This document shows positions 38,580-47,096 of a stretch of 64,000 nt of DNA, piece by piece (position 1 is the stretch's first letter; each line of letters begins with the position of its first letter). A program made the translations under genes and the position numbers. The notes under the pieces are model-generated. The model was not told where the DNA came from. It made no database searches and saw nothing but the letters and a program-made list of their open reading frames with translations. This DNA is from Zunongwangia sp. ESRF-bin46 (lineage in GTDB: Bacteria > Bacteroidota > Bacteroidia > Flavobacteriales > Flavobacteriaceae), in assembly GCA_002631855.1 (NCBI GenBank), contig NTLF01000017.1, positions 434,001-498,000 on the forward strand. Direction: 5' to 3'.

Positions 38580-40994
38580 ATGCAAACAGACCCAAAAACC
38601 AATAGTGACCTTTCCTTTGAAGATTTTAAAGCAGAAGTACTTTCTGATTATAAACTGGCAGTAACAAGCCGTGAATGCAGCCTTCTAGGTCGTCGCGAAG
38701 TGTTAACTGGTAAAGCGAAGTTTGGAATCTTTGGTGATGGTAAAGAAGTTCCACAATTGGCTTGGGCAAAAGCATTTAAAAATGGCGATTGGCGAAGCGG
38801 GTACTACCGTGACCAAACGTTTATGATGGCGATTGGTGAGTTGACAGTTCAACAATTTTTTGCAGGTTTGTACGGGCATTCAGATCTAGATGCAGACCCA
38901 ATGAGCGCTGGACGCCAAATGGGAGGACATTTTGCAACACATAGTTTAAATAAAGACGGAAGCTGGAAAAACTTAACCGCTCAAAAAAACAGTAGTGCCG
39001 ATATTTCGCCAACTGCAGGGCAAATGCCGCGTTTATTGGGATTGGCACAAGCTTCAAAAATTTTCAGAAACGTTAAAGGCATTGAAGATAAAACCAACTT
39101 CTCTATCAACGGAAATGAAGTTGCTTGGGGTACCATTGGTAACGCTAGTACGAGTGAAGGCCTGTTTTGGGAAACTATCAATGCCGCGGGTGTATTGCAA
39201 GTACCTATGGTTGTTAATGTTTGGGATGATGAATACGGTATTTCGGTTCACGCAAAACACCAAACTACTAAAGAGAATATTTCTGAAATATTAAAAGGAT
39301 TTCAACGTACCGAAAATGAAGAAGGTTACGAAATTATCCGTGTGAAAGGATGGAGCTATTCAGAATTAATAGAAGCATATCAAAAAGCAAGTAAAATAGC
39401 TCGTGAAGAGCACGTCCCTGTTTTAATTCACGTGCAAGAATTGACTCAACCACAAGGTCACAGTACTAGTGGTAGTCACGAACGGTATAAAAGCAAAGAA
39501 CGTTTAGAGTGGGAAGCCGAGCACGACTGTAATGTACAGATGCGTAAGTGGATGATTGAAAATGATATCGCTACAGACGAAGAGCTTTCTGAAATAGAAA
39601 AAGTTATCAAAAAAGAAGTTCGTGATGGTAAAAAAGCAGCGTTAAAAGCCTTTTTAGCACCACAAAAGAAAGAACAAAAAGAAGCGGTAACACTTTTAGG
39701 TAACTTAGCCGAAAGCAGCCAGAATAAAAACTTCATTGAAAAAATAAAGAACGATTTAGCTTCTGATACAGAACCACTTCGTAAAACAATATTAGGGGCC
39801 GCGAGAAAATCACTTCGATACGTTACTACTGAAGATTCTTCAGAAAAAAGACAACTAATCGATTGGATTGAAAACTACTACGAGTTAATTCAGCCAAAAT
39901 ACAGCGCTCATTTATATTCTGAAGCAGAAGAGAACGCTAAAACAATTTCCGAAGTAAAACCAGAGTATAATGATGACGTAAAAGATGTTGATGGTCGTGT
40001 GGTACTTCGTGATAATTTTGATGCTATTTTCAGTAAACATCCAGACACGCTAATTTTTGGTGAAGATAGTGGTGAAATTGGTGATGTAAACCAAGGTTTG
40101 GAAGGCATGCAAGAAAAATATGGAGCATTACGAGTTGCCGACGTAGGTATTCGTGAAGCGACTATTTTAGGACAAGGTATCGGGATGGCTATGAGGGGCC
40201 TCCGCCCTATCGCCGAAATCCAGTATTTAGATTATGTGCTGTACTGTCTGCAAATTATGAGTGATGACTTGGTAACACTCCGTTACCGAACGAACGGCAC
40301 GCAAAAAGCACCGCTAATTGTCCGTACAAGAGGACACCGTCTTGAAGGTATTTGGCACAGTGGTTCGCAAATGGGTGGTTTAATTCATCTCTTGCGCGGT
40401 ATGTATGTTTTAGTTCCTAGAAATATGACAAAAGCTGCCGGTTTTTACAATACGTTGTTAGAAACTGACGAACCTGCTTTAATTGTCGAATGTTTAAACG
40501 GCTACCGATTAAAAGAGAAAATGCCTAATAATTTGGGTGAATTCCGCACACCAATTGGTGTAGTTGAAACCATAAAAGAAGGTGAAGATATCACCTTGGT
40601 TTCCTACGGAAGTACACTTCGCGTTGTTGAAGAAGCTGCTAAAGAACTGCAACAAGTTGGTATTAATGCTGAAATTATCGATGTACAATCCTTACTTCCG
40701 CTCGATCTTAATGAGGATATGGTAAAAAGTGTCGCCAAAACTAATAGACTATTAGTGGTAGATGAAGATGTACCGGGAGGTGCTGCTGCATATATTTTAA
40801 ATACCATTGTAGAAAAGCAGAATGGATATCGCCATTTAGATAGCAAACCACAAACGTTGACTGCAAAAGCACACCGTCCAGCGTATGGAACCGATGGTGA
40901 TTATTTCACCAAACCATCTGTAGAAGACGTTTTTGAAAAGGTATATGCCATTATTCACGAAGCAAACCCAGAAGACTTTCCAAAGTTAAGATAG
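38580..40994 (+). CDS. 2-oxoacid dehydrogenase E1, fused alpha and beta subunits
   Basis: 804 residues. The thiamine diphosphate-dependent E1 decarboxylates a branched-chain or related 2-oxo acid and passes the acyl group to lipoyl-E2. Residues 1-390 are the alpha half, about 470-804 the beta half (FGEDSGEIGDVNQG, REATILGQGIG, VDEDVPGGAAAYI). The cofactor motif usually read as GDG...NN is here GNAS...DDE, with N188 and D216-D217 exchanging the usual Asp and Asn. No E2 or E3 gene is adjacent. The 3' end of the gene is duplicated downstream (see repeats). Confidence 0.9.
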   Translation: MQTDPKTNSDLSFEDFKAEVLSDYKLAVTSRECSLLGRREVLTGKAKFGIFGDGKEVPQLAWAKAFKNGDWRSGYYRDQTFMMAIGELTVQQFFAGLYGHSDLDADPMSAGRQMGGHFATHSLNKDGSWKNLTAQKNSSADISPTAGQMPRLLGLAQASKIFRNVKGIEDKTNFSINGNEVAWGTIGNASTSEGLFWETINAAGVLQVPMVVNVWDDEYGISVHAKHQTTKENISEILKGFQRTENEEGYEIIRVKGWSYSELIEAYQKASKIAREEHVPVLIHVQELTQPQGHSTSGSHERYKSKERLEWEAEHDCNVQMRKWMIENDIATDEELSEIEKVIKKEVRDGKKAALKAFLAPQKKEQKEAVTLLGNLAESSQNKNFIEKIKNDLASDTEPLRKTILGAARKSLRYVTTEDSSEKRQLIDWIENYYELIQPKYSAHLYSEAEENAKTISEVKPEYNDDVKDVDGRVVLRDNFDAIFSKHPDTLIFGEDSGEIGDVNQGLEGMQEKYGALRVADVGIREATILGQGIGMAMRGLRPIAEIQYLDYVLYCLQIMSDDLVTLRYRTNGTQKAPLIVRTRGHRLEGIWHSGSQMGGLIHLLRGMYVLVPRNMTKAAGFYNTLLETDEPALIVECLNGYRLKEKMPNNLGEFRTPIGVVETIKEGEDITLVSYGSTLRVVEEAAKELQQVGINAEIIDVQSLLPLDLNEDMVKSVAKTNRLLVVDEDVPGGAAAYILNTIVEKQNGYRHLDSKPQTLTAKAHRPAYGTDGDYFTKPSVEDVFEKVYAIIHEANPEDFPKLR

Positions 40995-40996
40995 TC
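40959..40996 (+). repeat. 38-base direct repeat, copy 1 (3' end of E1 gene)
   Basis: Covers the last 12 E1 codons (EANPEDFPKLR and stop) plus two bases. Identical to 41457-41494, offset 498 bases. The similarity extends weakly upstream to 40941. Confidence 0.95.
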
Positions 40997-41038
40997 GTTC
41001 AAAAACTAAGCAATAAATGGTTAAATCTAATTCTTTAG

Positions 41039-41434
41039 ATGCAAAGTAATTATAAAGGCCTATCTATTAGGTTAAAACTTATAATCCTGTTCATTGATTA
41101 TATTATAGTTATTAGTCTTATTTCAATTTTAGACTTGACTTTTAAATTAGGAGAAAAAAATCCTTGGATTTTTTGGGCTTCTGTATATTCAATTTATTAT
41201 GTCTTGCCAGAATTATATTATAATAGAACTTTAACTATGAAGTTTTTTGGTGTTAAAATAGGTAAAACCCAAAATAGGTTAAATAGAACTTTTTTATTAT
41301 ACTCTTTTTTAATTTTTCTTGATAGAATTGTATTATTAATCATTTACATTTTTAGATTGTTGCTTCAAGGCAAAAGTAATTTACTTATCAGTGAGAAGTA
41401 TAGCGGATTAAGATGGTTAAAAACTAATGAGTAG
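41039..41434 (+). CDS. RDD-like small membrane protein in an AT-rich insert
   Basis: 131 residues, with hydrophobic helices near 11-32, 41-57 and 85-108. The segment YNRTLTMKFFGVKI resembles the GxTxGKxxxGxxV turn of RDD family membrane proteins. Function unknown. The gene is far more AT-rich than its neighbours (sampled 60-base lines contain 18-28 percent GC, against about 37 percent at the end of E1) and lies between direct repeats of the E1 3' end, so it looks inserted. No RNA hairpin is visible after it. Confidence 0.65.
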   Translation: MQSNYKGLSIRLKLIILFIDYIIVISLISILDLTFKLGEKNPWIFWASVYSIYYVLPELYYNRTLTMKFFGVKIGKTQNRLNRTFLLYSFLIFLDRIVLLIIYIFRLLLQGKSNLLISEKYSGLRWLKTNE

Positions 41435-41456
41435 TTATGTATATACAGTTATACAA

Positions 41457-41494
41457 GAAGCAAACCCAGAAGACTTTCCAAAGTTAAGATAGTC
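41457..41494 (+). repeat. 38-base direct repeat, copy 2 (displaced E1 3' end)
   Basis: Identical to 40959-40996. Read in the E1 frame from 41439 it encodes VYTVIQEANPEDFPKLR and a stop; copy 1 has VYAIIHEANPEDFPKLR. The diverged upstream part suggests it came from a related E1 gene or an older event and is now non-coding debris. Confidence 0.9.
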
Positions 41495-41518
41495 ATAAAG
41501 TACTGTTTTTCTAGCTGT

Positions 41519-41526
41519 TATATTTG
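41519..41526 (+). promoter_or_regulatory. Promoter -7 element (TATATTTG)
   Basis: Exact TAnnTTTG, 32 bases before the ATG at 41559. It is just past the displaced E1 tail, so the downstream gene has its own promoter. Confidence 0.5.
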
Positions 41527-41558
41527 TATCTTTTATTGAATTTATAAAGATAACGACT

Positions 41559-42083
41559 ATGAAAAACAGTACTTTACTAATTATATTATTACTCTTCTTT
41601 CCTTTCTTTACGAAAGCCCAAGATGTCAATTTATCTCAGCCAACCATTGCTGAATCTGAAGTTCCACAAGCGGTACTAACAAACCAAGACACACTTTTTC
41701 CGGGTGGTTTTATATCAGAGTGGCAGCTTCAAAAGGGGTTTGATGCCGCAGATGATAAAGCCGTACGGTATATTTCAAAATTTGAAGAAGACGGGAATCC
41801 TGGTTCTTCCGCTTCGTATCTAACAGATGGTACATTGATATTTCATTCAGAATATATGGAAGCAGGAACCATCCCTGAAACAGTCCGGTTGAAACTTCAA
41901 TTTGATTACAAAGATTTTGATGTAAAGTATGCCGATTTTATCACGGTTTATTTTCCTGAAAGAGAAATATATCGTGTACATCTTAGGAAAGACACAAGTG
42001 TAAAACATGCTTTTTATGATATAAATGGAAACGAAATCCCAGAAAAAGCACTTCCAATCGAAATAATTTTATTTGACCGTTAA
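41559..42083 (+). CDS. Secreted protein of unknown function
   Basis: 174 residues with a signal peptide (hydrophobic 4-18, ending FTKAQ). The remainder is rich in beta-strand-like segments (VRLKLQFDYKDFDVKYADFITVYFPE) with no motif I recognise. Probably periplasmic or outer-membrane associated. It has its own promoter and precedes the asnB leader by 129 bases. Confidence 0.7.
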   Translation: MKNSTLLIILLLFFPFFTKAQDVNLSQPTIAESEVPQAVLTNQDTLFPGGFISEWQLQKGFDAADDKAVRYISKFEEDGNPGSSASYLTDGTLIFHSEYMEAGTIPETVRLKLQFDYKDFDVKYADFITVYFPEREIYRVHLRKDTSVKHAFYDINGNEIPEKALPIEIILFDR

Positions 42084-42212
42084 GCCTTTATTTTAAAACA
42101 CTTAAAACCGATTTTAATTGCAAAAAACAAAATAATTGATGATTAAAATTTGGAATCCTCGTTTTTTTTATTGAATATTTACAAATAATCATAAAAGACA
42201 AAAACAAGTAGT

Positions 42213-42263
42213 ATGTTACTTTTCAACTTAAATAATAACAATAATAATAACCCGTTGCCGTAG
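42213..42263 (+). CDS. Asparagine-rich attenuator leader peptide of asnB
   Basis: A 17-codon frame, ATG 42213 to TAG 42261-42263, encoding MLLFNLNNNNNNNPLP. Eight of sixteen residues are Asn, seven of them consecutive, using both AAT and AAC. It ends 23 bases before a terminator hairpin and 94 bases before asnB, the gene that makes asparagine. By analogy with trp and his leaders, ribosomes should stall at the Asn run when Asn-tRNA is scarce and free an antiterminator. The sequence is seen directly; the mechanism is inferred. Confidence 0.82.
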   Translation: MLLFNLNNNNNNNPLP

Positions 42264-42267
42264 CAAA

Positions 42268-42297
42268 AACTTGTCGCGATATATAGCCCGTCAGGTT
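42268..42297 (+). promoter_or_regulatory. Candidate antiterminator of the asnB attenuator
   Basis: Bases 42268-42278 (AACTTGTCGCG) can pair with 42287-42297 (CCCGTCAGGTT) at 9 of 11 positions, including one G-U. The second strand is also the left arm of the terminator, so the two structures are mutually exclusive. The six bases ACAAGT at 42204-42209, upstream of the leader ATG, could in turn pair with ACTTGT and block the antiterminator. Confidence 0.65.
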
Positions 42298-42320
42298 TTT
42301 TTAACTTGACGGGTTTTTTT
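42287..42320 (+). terminator. Attenuator terminator before asnB
   Basis: Eleven-base-pair stem (42287-42297 with 42303-42313, one G-U), five-base T loop, then seven T residues. It lies between the leader peptide and asnB on the coding strand, the position expected of a regulated intrinsic terminator. Confidence 0.88.
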
Positions 42321-42357
42321 GTGTTTTAAAACTACTAACCAATAAAATATAGAAATT

Positions 42358-44028
42358 ATGTGTGGAATTGTATGTGCCTTTAAACTAAAAGAACCAGCAG
42401 AAGCCTTGCGCTTGCAGGTATTGTCAATGAGTAAATGTATCCGTCACCGAGGGCCGGACTGGAGTGGTATTTTTGATAATGATAAAGCTATTATGGCCCA
42501 CGAACGTTTAGCAATTGTAGATCCTACTTCAGGAAAACAGCCGCTTTTCAGTAAAGACAAGAAGTTTGTATTGGCTGCCAATGGTGAAATTTATAACCAC
42601 TTAGAACTACGGAAGCAGTTTGAAGGGAAGTATGAATTTCAAACAAAATCTGATTGTGAAGTAATCTTACCCCTCTTCAAAGAAAAAGGAGGCGATTTTT
42701 TAGATGAACTAAACGGAATCTTCGGCTTTGCCATTTATGATGTTGAAAATGATGAGTATTTAATCGCCCGCGACCATATAGGAATCATTCCATTGTATAT
42801 GGGCTGGGACCAAAACGGAACTTTTTATGTTGCTTCAGAATTAAAAGCTTTGGAAGGTATCTGTACAAAAATTGAACTCTTTCCCCCTGGACATTACCTC
42901 TACAGCAAAGAAGGCGAATTAAAAAAATGGTACACCCGCGATTGGATGGAATATGACGCTGTAAAAGACAATGAAACTAGTATTGAAGAATTGCGTGAAG
43001 CTTTAGATGCCGCTGTGCATCGTCAATTAATGAGTGATGTACCATACGGGGTCTTACTTTCCGGCGGACTGGATTCTTCCATTACCTCAGCTGTTGCCAA
43101 AAAATATGCTGATAAACGTATTGAAACCGGTGACAAAGAAAATGCTTGGTATCCAAGGTTACATTCTTTTGCCATTGGTCTGGAAGGAAGCCCAGATCTA
43201 GCTGCCGCTCAAAAAGTAGCCGATCATTTGGATACAGTTCATCACGAAATAAAATTTACCATTCAAGAAGGTATTGATGCGATTCGGGATGTTATTTACC
43301 ATTTAGAAACCTATGATATTACTACTATCCGCGCTTCTACACCTATGTTTTTAATGGCCCGGGCCATCAAAGCATTAGGTATAAAAATGGTGTTGAGTGG
43401 AGAAGGTAGCGATGAGATATTTGGTGGCTATCTATACTTTCACAAAGCACCAAATGGAGAAGAGTTGCATAAAGAAACCGTTAGAAAATTGGATAAGTTA
43501 CACCAGTACGATTGTTTACGAGCCAACAAAAGTTTGGCTGCTTGGGGTATTGAAGGCCGGGTTCCTTTTTTAGATAAAGAGTTTATGGATGTAGCCATGC
43601 GCTTAAACCCAGATGATAAAATGATAAACGGAGAGCGCATGGAAAAATGGGTGCTACGAAAAGCATTTGAAGATATGCTTCCTGAAAGCGTTGCTTGGCG
43701 CCAAAAAGAGCAATTTAGTGATGGTGTGGGATACAGCTGGATTGACACCTTAAAAGAAATGGTTAACGAGAAAGTAAGTGATGAACAAATGGAAAACGCC
43801 CATTTTAAATTTCCTATTCAAACCCCTACCAGTAAAGAAGAGTTTTACTACCGTTCTATCTTTACTGAACATTTTCCAAGTGATACGGCGGCGTTGAGTG
43901 TGCCATCTGTTCCTTCGGTAGCTTGTAGCAGTCCTGCAGCGTTAGAATGGGATGAAAGTTTTAAAAACATGAACGACCCTAGTGGACGGGCTGTTGCAAA
44001 CGTTCATAGTGATGCGTATAGCAAGTAA
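42358..44028 (+). CDS. asnB: Asparagine synthase B (glutamine-hydrolysing)
   Basis: Makes asparagine from aspartate, ATP and glutamine in the cytoplasm. 556 residues, the normal AsnB length. Cys2 of MCGIV is the glutaminase nucleophile; ERLAIVDP, NGEIYNH and SDCEV are in the glutamine domain. The synthetase domain has the ATP-binding SGGLDSS at 235-241 and GEGSDEIFGGY. Expression is probably controlled by the Asn-rich leader upstream, and a strong terminator follows. Confidence 0.97.
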   Translation: MCGIVCAFKLKEPAEALRLQVLSMSKCIRHRGPDWSGIFDNDKAIMAHERLAIVDPTSGKQPLFSKDKKFVLAANGEIYNHLELRKQFEGKYEFQTKSDCEVILPLFKEKGGDFLDELNGIFGFAIYDVENDEYLIARDHIGIIPLYMGWDQNGTFYVASELKALEGICTKIELFPPGHYLYSKEGELKKWYTRDWMEYDAVKDNETSIEELREALDAAVHRQLMSDVPYGVLLSGGLDSSITSAVAKKYADKRIETGDKENAWYPRLHSFAIGLEGSPDLAAAQKVADHLDTVHHEIKFTIQEGIDAIRDVIYHLETYDITTIRASTPMFLMARAIKALGIKMVLSGEGSDEIFGGYLYFHKAPNGEELHKETVRKLDKLHQYDCLRANKSLAAWGIEGRVPFLDKEFMDVAMRLNPDDKMINGERMEKWVLRKAFEDMLPESVAWRQKEQFSDGVGYSWIDTLKEMVNEKVSDEQMENAHFKFPIQTPTSKEEFYYRSIFTEHFPSDTAALSVPSVPSVACSSPAALEWDESFKNMNDPSGRAVANVHSDAYSK

Positions 44029-44094
44029 TCATTATTAAAGCTATTAATTTAACAAATAGCTCTTTGGTTGCTAATTTAGCGTTAAATAATTTTT

Positions 44095-44125
44095 AAACGC
44101 CTCGGTCTCATCGAGGCGTTTTTTT
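44095..44125 (+). terminator. Rho-independent terminator after asnB
   Basis: Ten-base-pair stem (44095-44104 with 44112-44121, AAACGCCTCG / CGAGGCGTTT), seven-base loop, T run. It separates asnB from the QEGLA cassette. Confidence 0.9.
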
Positions 44126-44177
44126 ATCTTATGCTTAGATAAAATTATTAAGAATATATCAAGCAATAAGAAGAACA

Positions 44178-46016
44178 ATGGAGGTATCTGAAACTTCAAA
44201 AAAAACAGAACAAATTTTAAACGATTTAACCCCCGGCGAACGCACTGTTTGTCCATTGCCGCATGACGGGTATCTATTTTTGGAACACGATGTACCATCC
44301 CTGCTTATTTATAGAAAAAAACCAGATGATAAAGCTACTTTACGCTTAGCTCGAAGCGGTGCTTCCTATTTAATTATTGGAGAGGAAAGTTTTGATTTTT
44401 TTCAAGAGTTTATTTCAAAGCTTACCGAAAAAATGGCTAGCAAATTCGGTTCTTTTATACTATTGGAAATTTTCAGTGGAAACACCAATAGCACCGAGTT
44501 TGTAATACGAGGACCTTCGCACAAATTACCTGTCTCGTTAGATGTTTTAAAAGACGAGCTCTGTAAAATCCCGAGTAGAAAATACAACGTACAACTTACG
44601 GCACGCATTGAGCAAACTAAACAACGTCAACTTGAAGAAGTTACACCGCTTTTTAGTATTGAAGACATCAAGGCAAAAGGAGGAACTTTAATAGGTCTTG
44701 AAGTCCCTCCCGTTTATCGTGATGTACATGATAATGTGTATCCTGTTTACTTCAGAAAGTTTAGGGACAGTTTTGTAGAAGCGATTCAAAAAGCCATTTT
44801 TGAGTTTGTAAGGGTACAGACTACGTCAAAACTGGCTAATTTTCATGCATTAGGAAAACGTGATATTCATTCCGAAGTATTTAAAATTGACAAACAACTT
44901 ACCGAAATTGAATCCAGTTATCAATTTTTGCTGTTAGTAGCCCCTGTAAATATTCAAGCACTTAGAGAACGTTTTTTCGAAACTAATTTTGAAGAAATAA
45001 ACACCTATCACTATCGTTTGCTACCAGTCGATCCAGATTTGCTAAAACGTAAGTTATACAACTTAAGGATTGATGAAATTGATGACCCTGCCCTTTCCTA
45101 TCTCTTTGATGAAAAACGTGAAGAAATAGACCATCAACTCACTATGTTAAAAGAACGCGATTCAAAAAATTTCTTTTATAGTAGTGTTCGTTTGTACAAA
45201 GGACTTGAAAAAAATGTATTGACCGAAGCTAAGCTTATTCTTCAAAATATTTCTGAAGACCATACACAAGAAGATCGCCTACTTATCGACGCCAATGCTT
45301 TTGCAAAATTAGCGAAAGAAGAGTTTAACTATTTTAAGAAGCAGGCACCCGATTACCAAGGAAAAGTCCATATTCGAGATGATGTTAATATTATAATGGT
45401 TTCGCGAGGTGAATTGTATTTACCGTCAGATTATAAAATGACACAAAACGGAGCAAATGCCTTATTGCAACACGAAATTGGCACCCATGCTCTTACCTAT
45501 TACAACGGCAGCCAACAATCATTAAGTCAAATGGCGGCAGGGTTTGCAGATTATGACGCTCTTCAGGAAGGCATTGCAGTACTTTCAGAATATTTAATTG
45601 GCGGCTTATCAGGCAATCGGCTTCGTATATTAGCCGGAAGGGTAATTGCCGGTAATGCTTTATTAAATGGAGCTCACTTTAAACAAGTTTTCAACTTGCT
45701 ACACAGAGAATACGGTTTTTCAAAAGAACCAGCTTTTAATATTACATCCAGAATGTTTCAGGGAGGTGGCTTTTTAAAAGATATTATTTACTTAAAAGGA
45801 TTGGTGGAGCTTCGAGATTATTTAGTTGATGGTGGCGAACTGGAACCTCTTTTGGCGGGAAAATTTGCTTTAAAACACGTTGATGTAATCAAGGATTTAA
45901 CCGACAGGGGACTTTTAACACCACCTAAATTAAAACCTAGGTATATAGAACAAAAAGACTTTAAACAAAAAATTGATAAACTAAAACAAGGGCTGGCCCT
46001 TTCTAAAATGATATAA
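44178..46016 (+). CDS. QEGLA-motif (DUF1704) metallopeptidase-like protein
   Basis: 612 residues. The C-terminal half has a zincin-type site HEIGTH (432-437) and, 26 residues on, QEGIA (463-467), the signature for which the family is named. The family is often called flavohemoglobin expression-modulating, on thin evidence; eukaryotic relatives (MATCAP) are tyrosine carboxypeptidases. The N-terminal half (about 1-330) is conserved but of unknown role. It is first of a three-gene set with an ATP-grasp ligase 2 bases downstream and an aspartoacylase-like hydrolase. Substrate unknown. Confidence 0.87.
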   Translation: MEVSETSKKTEQILNDLTPGERTVCPLPHDGYLFLEHDVPSLLIYRKKPDDKATLRLARSGASYLIIGEESFDFFQEFISKLTEKMASKFGSFILLEIFSGNTNSTEFVIRGPSHKLPVSLDVLKDELCKIPSRKYNVQLTARIEQTKQRQLEEVTPLFSIEDIKAKGGTLIGLEVPPVYRDVHDNVYPVYFRKFRDSFVEAIQKAIFEFVRVQTTSKLANFHALGKRDIHSEVFKIDKQLTEIESSYQFLLLVAPVNIQALRERFFETNFEEINTYHYRLLPVDPDLLKRKLYNLRIDEIDDPALSYLFDEKREEIDHQLTMLKERDSKNFFYSSVRLYKGLEKNVLTEAKLILQNISEDHTQEDRLLIDANAFAKLAKEEFNYFKKQAPDYQGKVHIRDDVNIIMVSRGELYLPSDYKMTQNGANALLQHEIGTHALTYYNGSQQSLSQMAAGFADYDALQEGIAVLSEYLIGGLSGNRLRILAGRVIAGNALLNGAHFKQVFNLLHREYGFSKEPAFNITSRMFQGGGFLKDIIYLKGLVELRDYLVDGGELEPLLAGKFALKHVDVIKDLTDRGLLTPPKLKPRYIEQKDFKQKIDKLKQGLALSKMI

Positions 46017-46018
46017 AA

Positions 46019-47071
46019 ATGAAGATATGTTTTGTAATTAGCGATATAGAATCCGAAGCTATAGGAACTTCGGTAGTGTTAATGAAAAAAGCACACGAGA
46101 GAGGGCACGATTTGTACGTAATGAGCGTAGGTGACTTTATTTTTCACCATGACAAACCCATCAGTCTGCGATGTAAGAAAGTACCAAAAGCACCAAAATC
46201 CAGAACAGTAGAAAAATTTTGGGAACGCGTACAGGATGAAGAACTGAAATATAAAGTGATAAGCAGTTCAGATCTTGATGTACTTTTTCTTCGGAATAAT
46301 CCAACTGAGGAAACAGATGATAGACATTGGGCCGAGCATAGCGGAATTGCCTTTGCCCGTATGATTCAACAAAGCGGCATTTTGGTATTGAACGATGCTT
46401 TTGCCATGTCCCATGCTTTTATTGACAAACTATATTTTGAAGAGTTGCCTTCCATTATAAAACCAAACAGTTTAATTACCCGAAATAAAGAAGATTTATT
46501 GAAGTTTTGGAAAGACAATGGTAAAAAGATGGTATTAAAACCCTTGGAAGGTTCGGGAGGTCAAAATGTTTATTTAATTGATAAAGACAAAAAGAACCTC
46601 AATCAAATTATCGAAACCATTACCAAAAAGGGATACGTAATCGCACAAGAGTTTCTACCAGAAGTTTCAAAAGGTGATGTGCGCGTCATTTTAATGAATG
46701 GTAAAATTTTAGAAGAAGATGGTGAGCAAGCAGTTATACGGAGGGTAAATAAAGATGATTCTGAATTTAGGAGTAACCTCGCTCTCGGTGGAAAAGCTGA
46801 AAAAGGAAAGTTGACAGACGAAATGCAACGAATTGTTGATGTTACGGCACCTAAATTAATTAGGGACGGGCTCTTTTTTGTTGGACTGGATATCGTTAAA
46901 GATAAGTTGATTGAAATAAATGTACTAAGCCCCGGCGGATTGGATTACTGCAACGATATTGGCCTGCCAGACTTTACCGAGACAGTAATCAAAGCCATAG
47001 AACGAAAAATAGAACACAAAACACATTATAAAAAAAGTCTTTCCAATCGGCAATTGGCAACGATGGACTAG
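46019..47071 (+). CDS. Glutathione synthetase-like ATP-grasp ligase
   Basis: 350 residues. The N-terminal part is a preATP-grasp domain. The ATP-grasp core shows MVLKPLEGSGGQNVYLI near 176, AQEFLPEVSKGDVRVILMNGKIL near 215 and the metal-binding DIVKDKLIEINVLSPGG near 290. It resembles GshB, which adds glycine to gamma-glutamylcysteine, but no gshA is nearby, so it may join another amino acid or peptide. It starts 2 bases after the QEGLA gene, so the two are coupled. Confidence 0.86.
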   Translation: MKICFVISDIESEAIGTSVVLMKKAHERGHDLYVMSVGDFIFHHDKPISLRCKKVPKAPKSRTVEKFWERVQDEELKYKVISSSDLDVLFLRNNPTEETDDRHWAEHSGIAFARMIQQSGILVLNDAFAMSHAFIDKLYFEELPSIIKPNSLITRNKEDLLKFWKDNGKKMVLKPLEGSGGQNVYLIDKDKKNLNQIIETITKKGYVIAQEFLPEVSKGDVRVILMNGKILEEDGEQAVIRRVNKDDSEFRSNLALGGKAEKGKLTDEMQRIVDVTAPKLIRDGLFFVGLDIVKDKLIEINVLSPGGLDYCNDIGLPDFTETVIKAIERKIEHKTHYKKSLSNRQLATMD

Positions 47072-47096
47072 ATAGATAGTAGATGAAATTAAATAA

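Noticed and set aside
38821-40846. Several minus-strand open frames inside the fused E1 gene
   Set aside because: Serine-rich shadow translations of the coding strand with no recognisable domain.
40959-41494. An insertion sequence or integrative element
   Set aside because: No transposase, integrase or terminal inverted repeats; only a small cargo gene between direct repeats.
42084-42212. Promoter for the asnB leader at TTAAAATTTG
   Set aside because: It has one base too many between TA and TTTG, and its -33 spacing is at the limit; not listed as a feature.
42213-42263. The Asn run as chance translation of an AT-rich stretch
   Set aside because: AAT/AAC runs do occur by chance, but this one has a start, a stop, a following terminator, a competing pairing and asnB as the next gene. 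Chance is unlikely, though not excluded.
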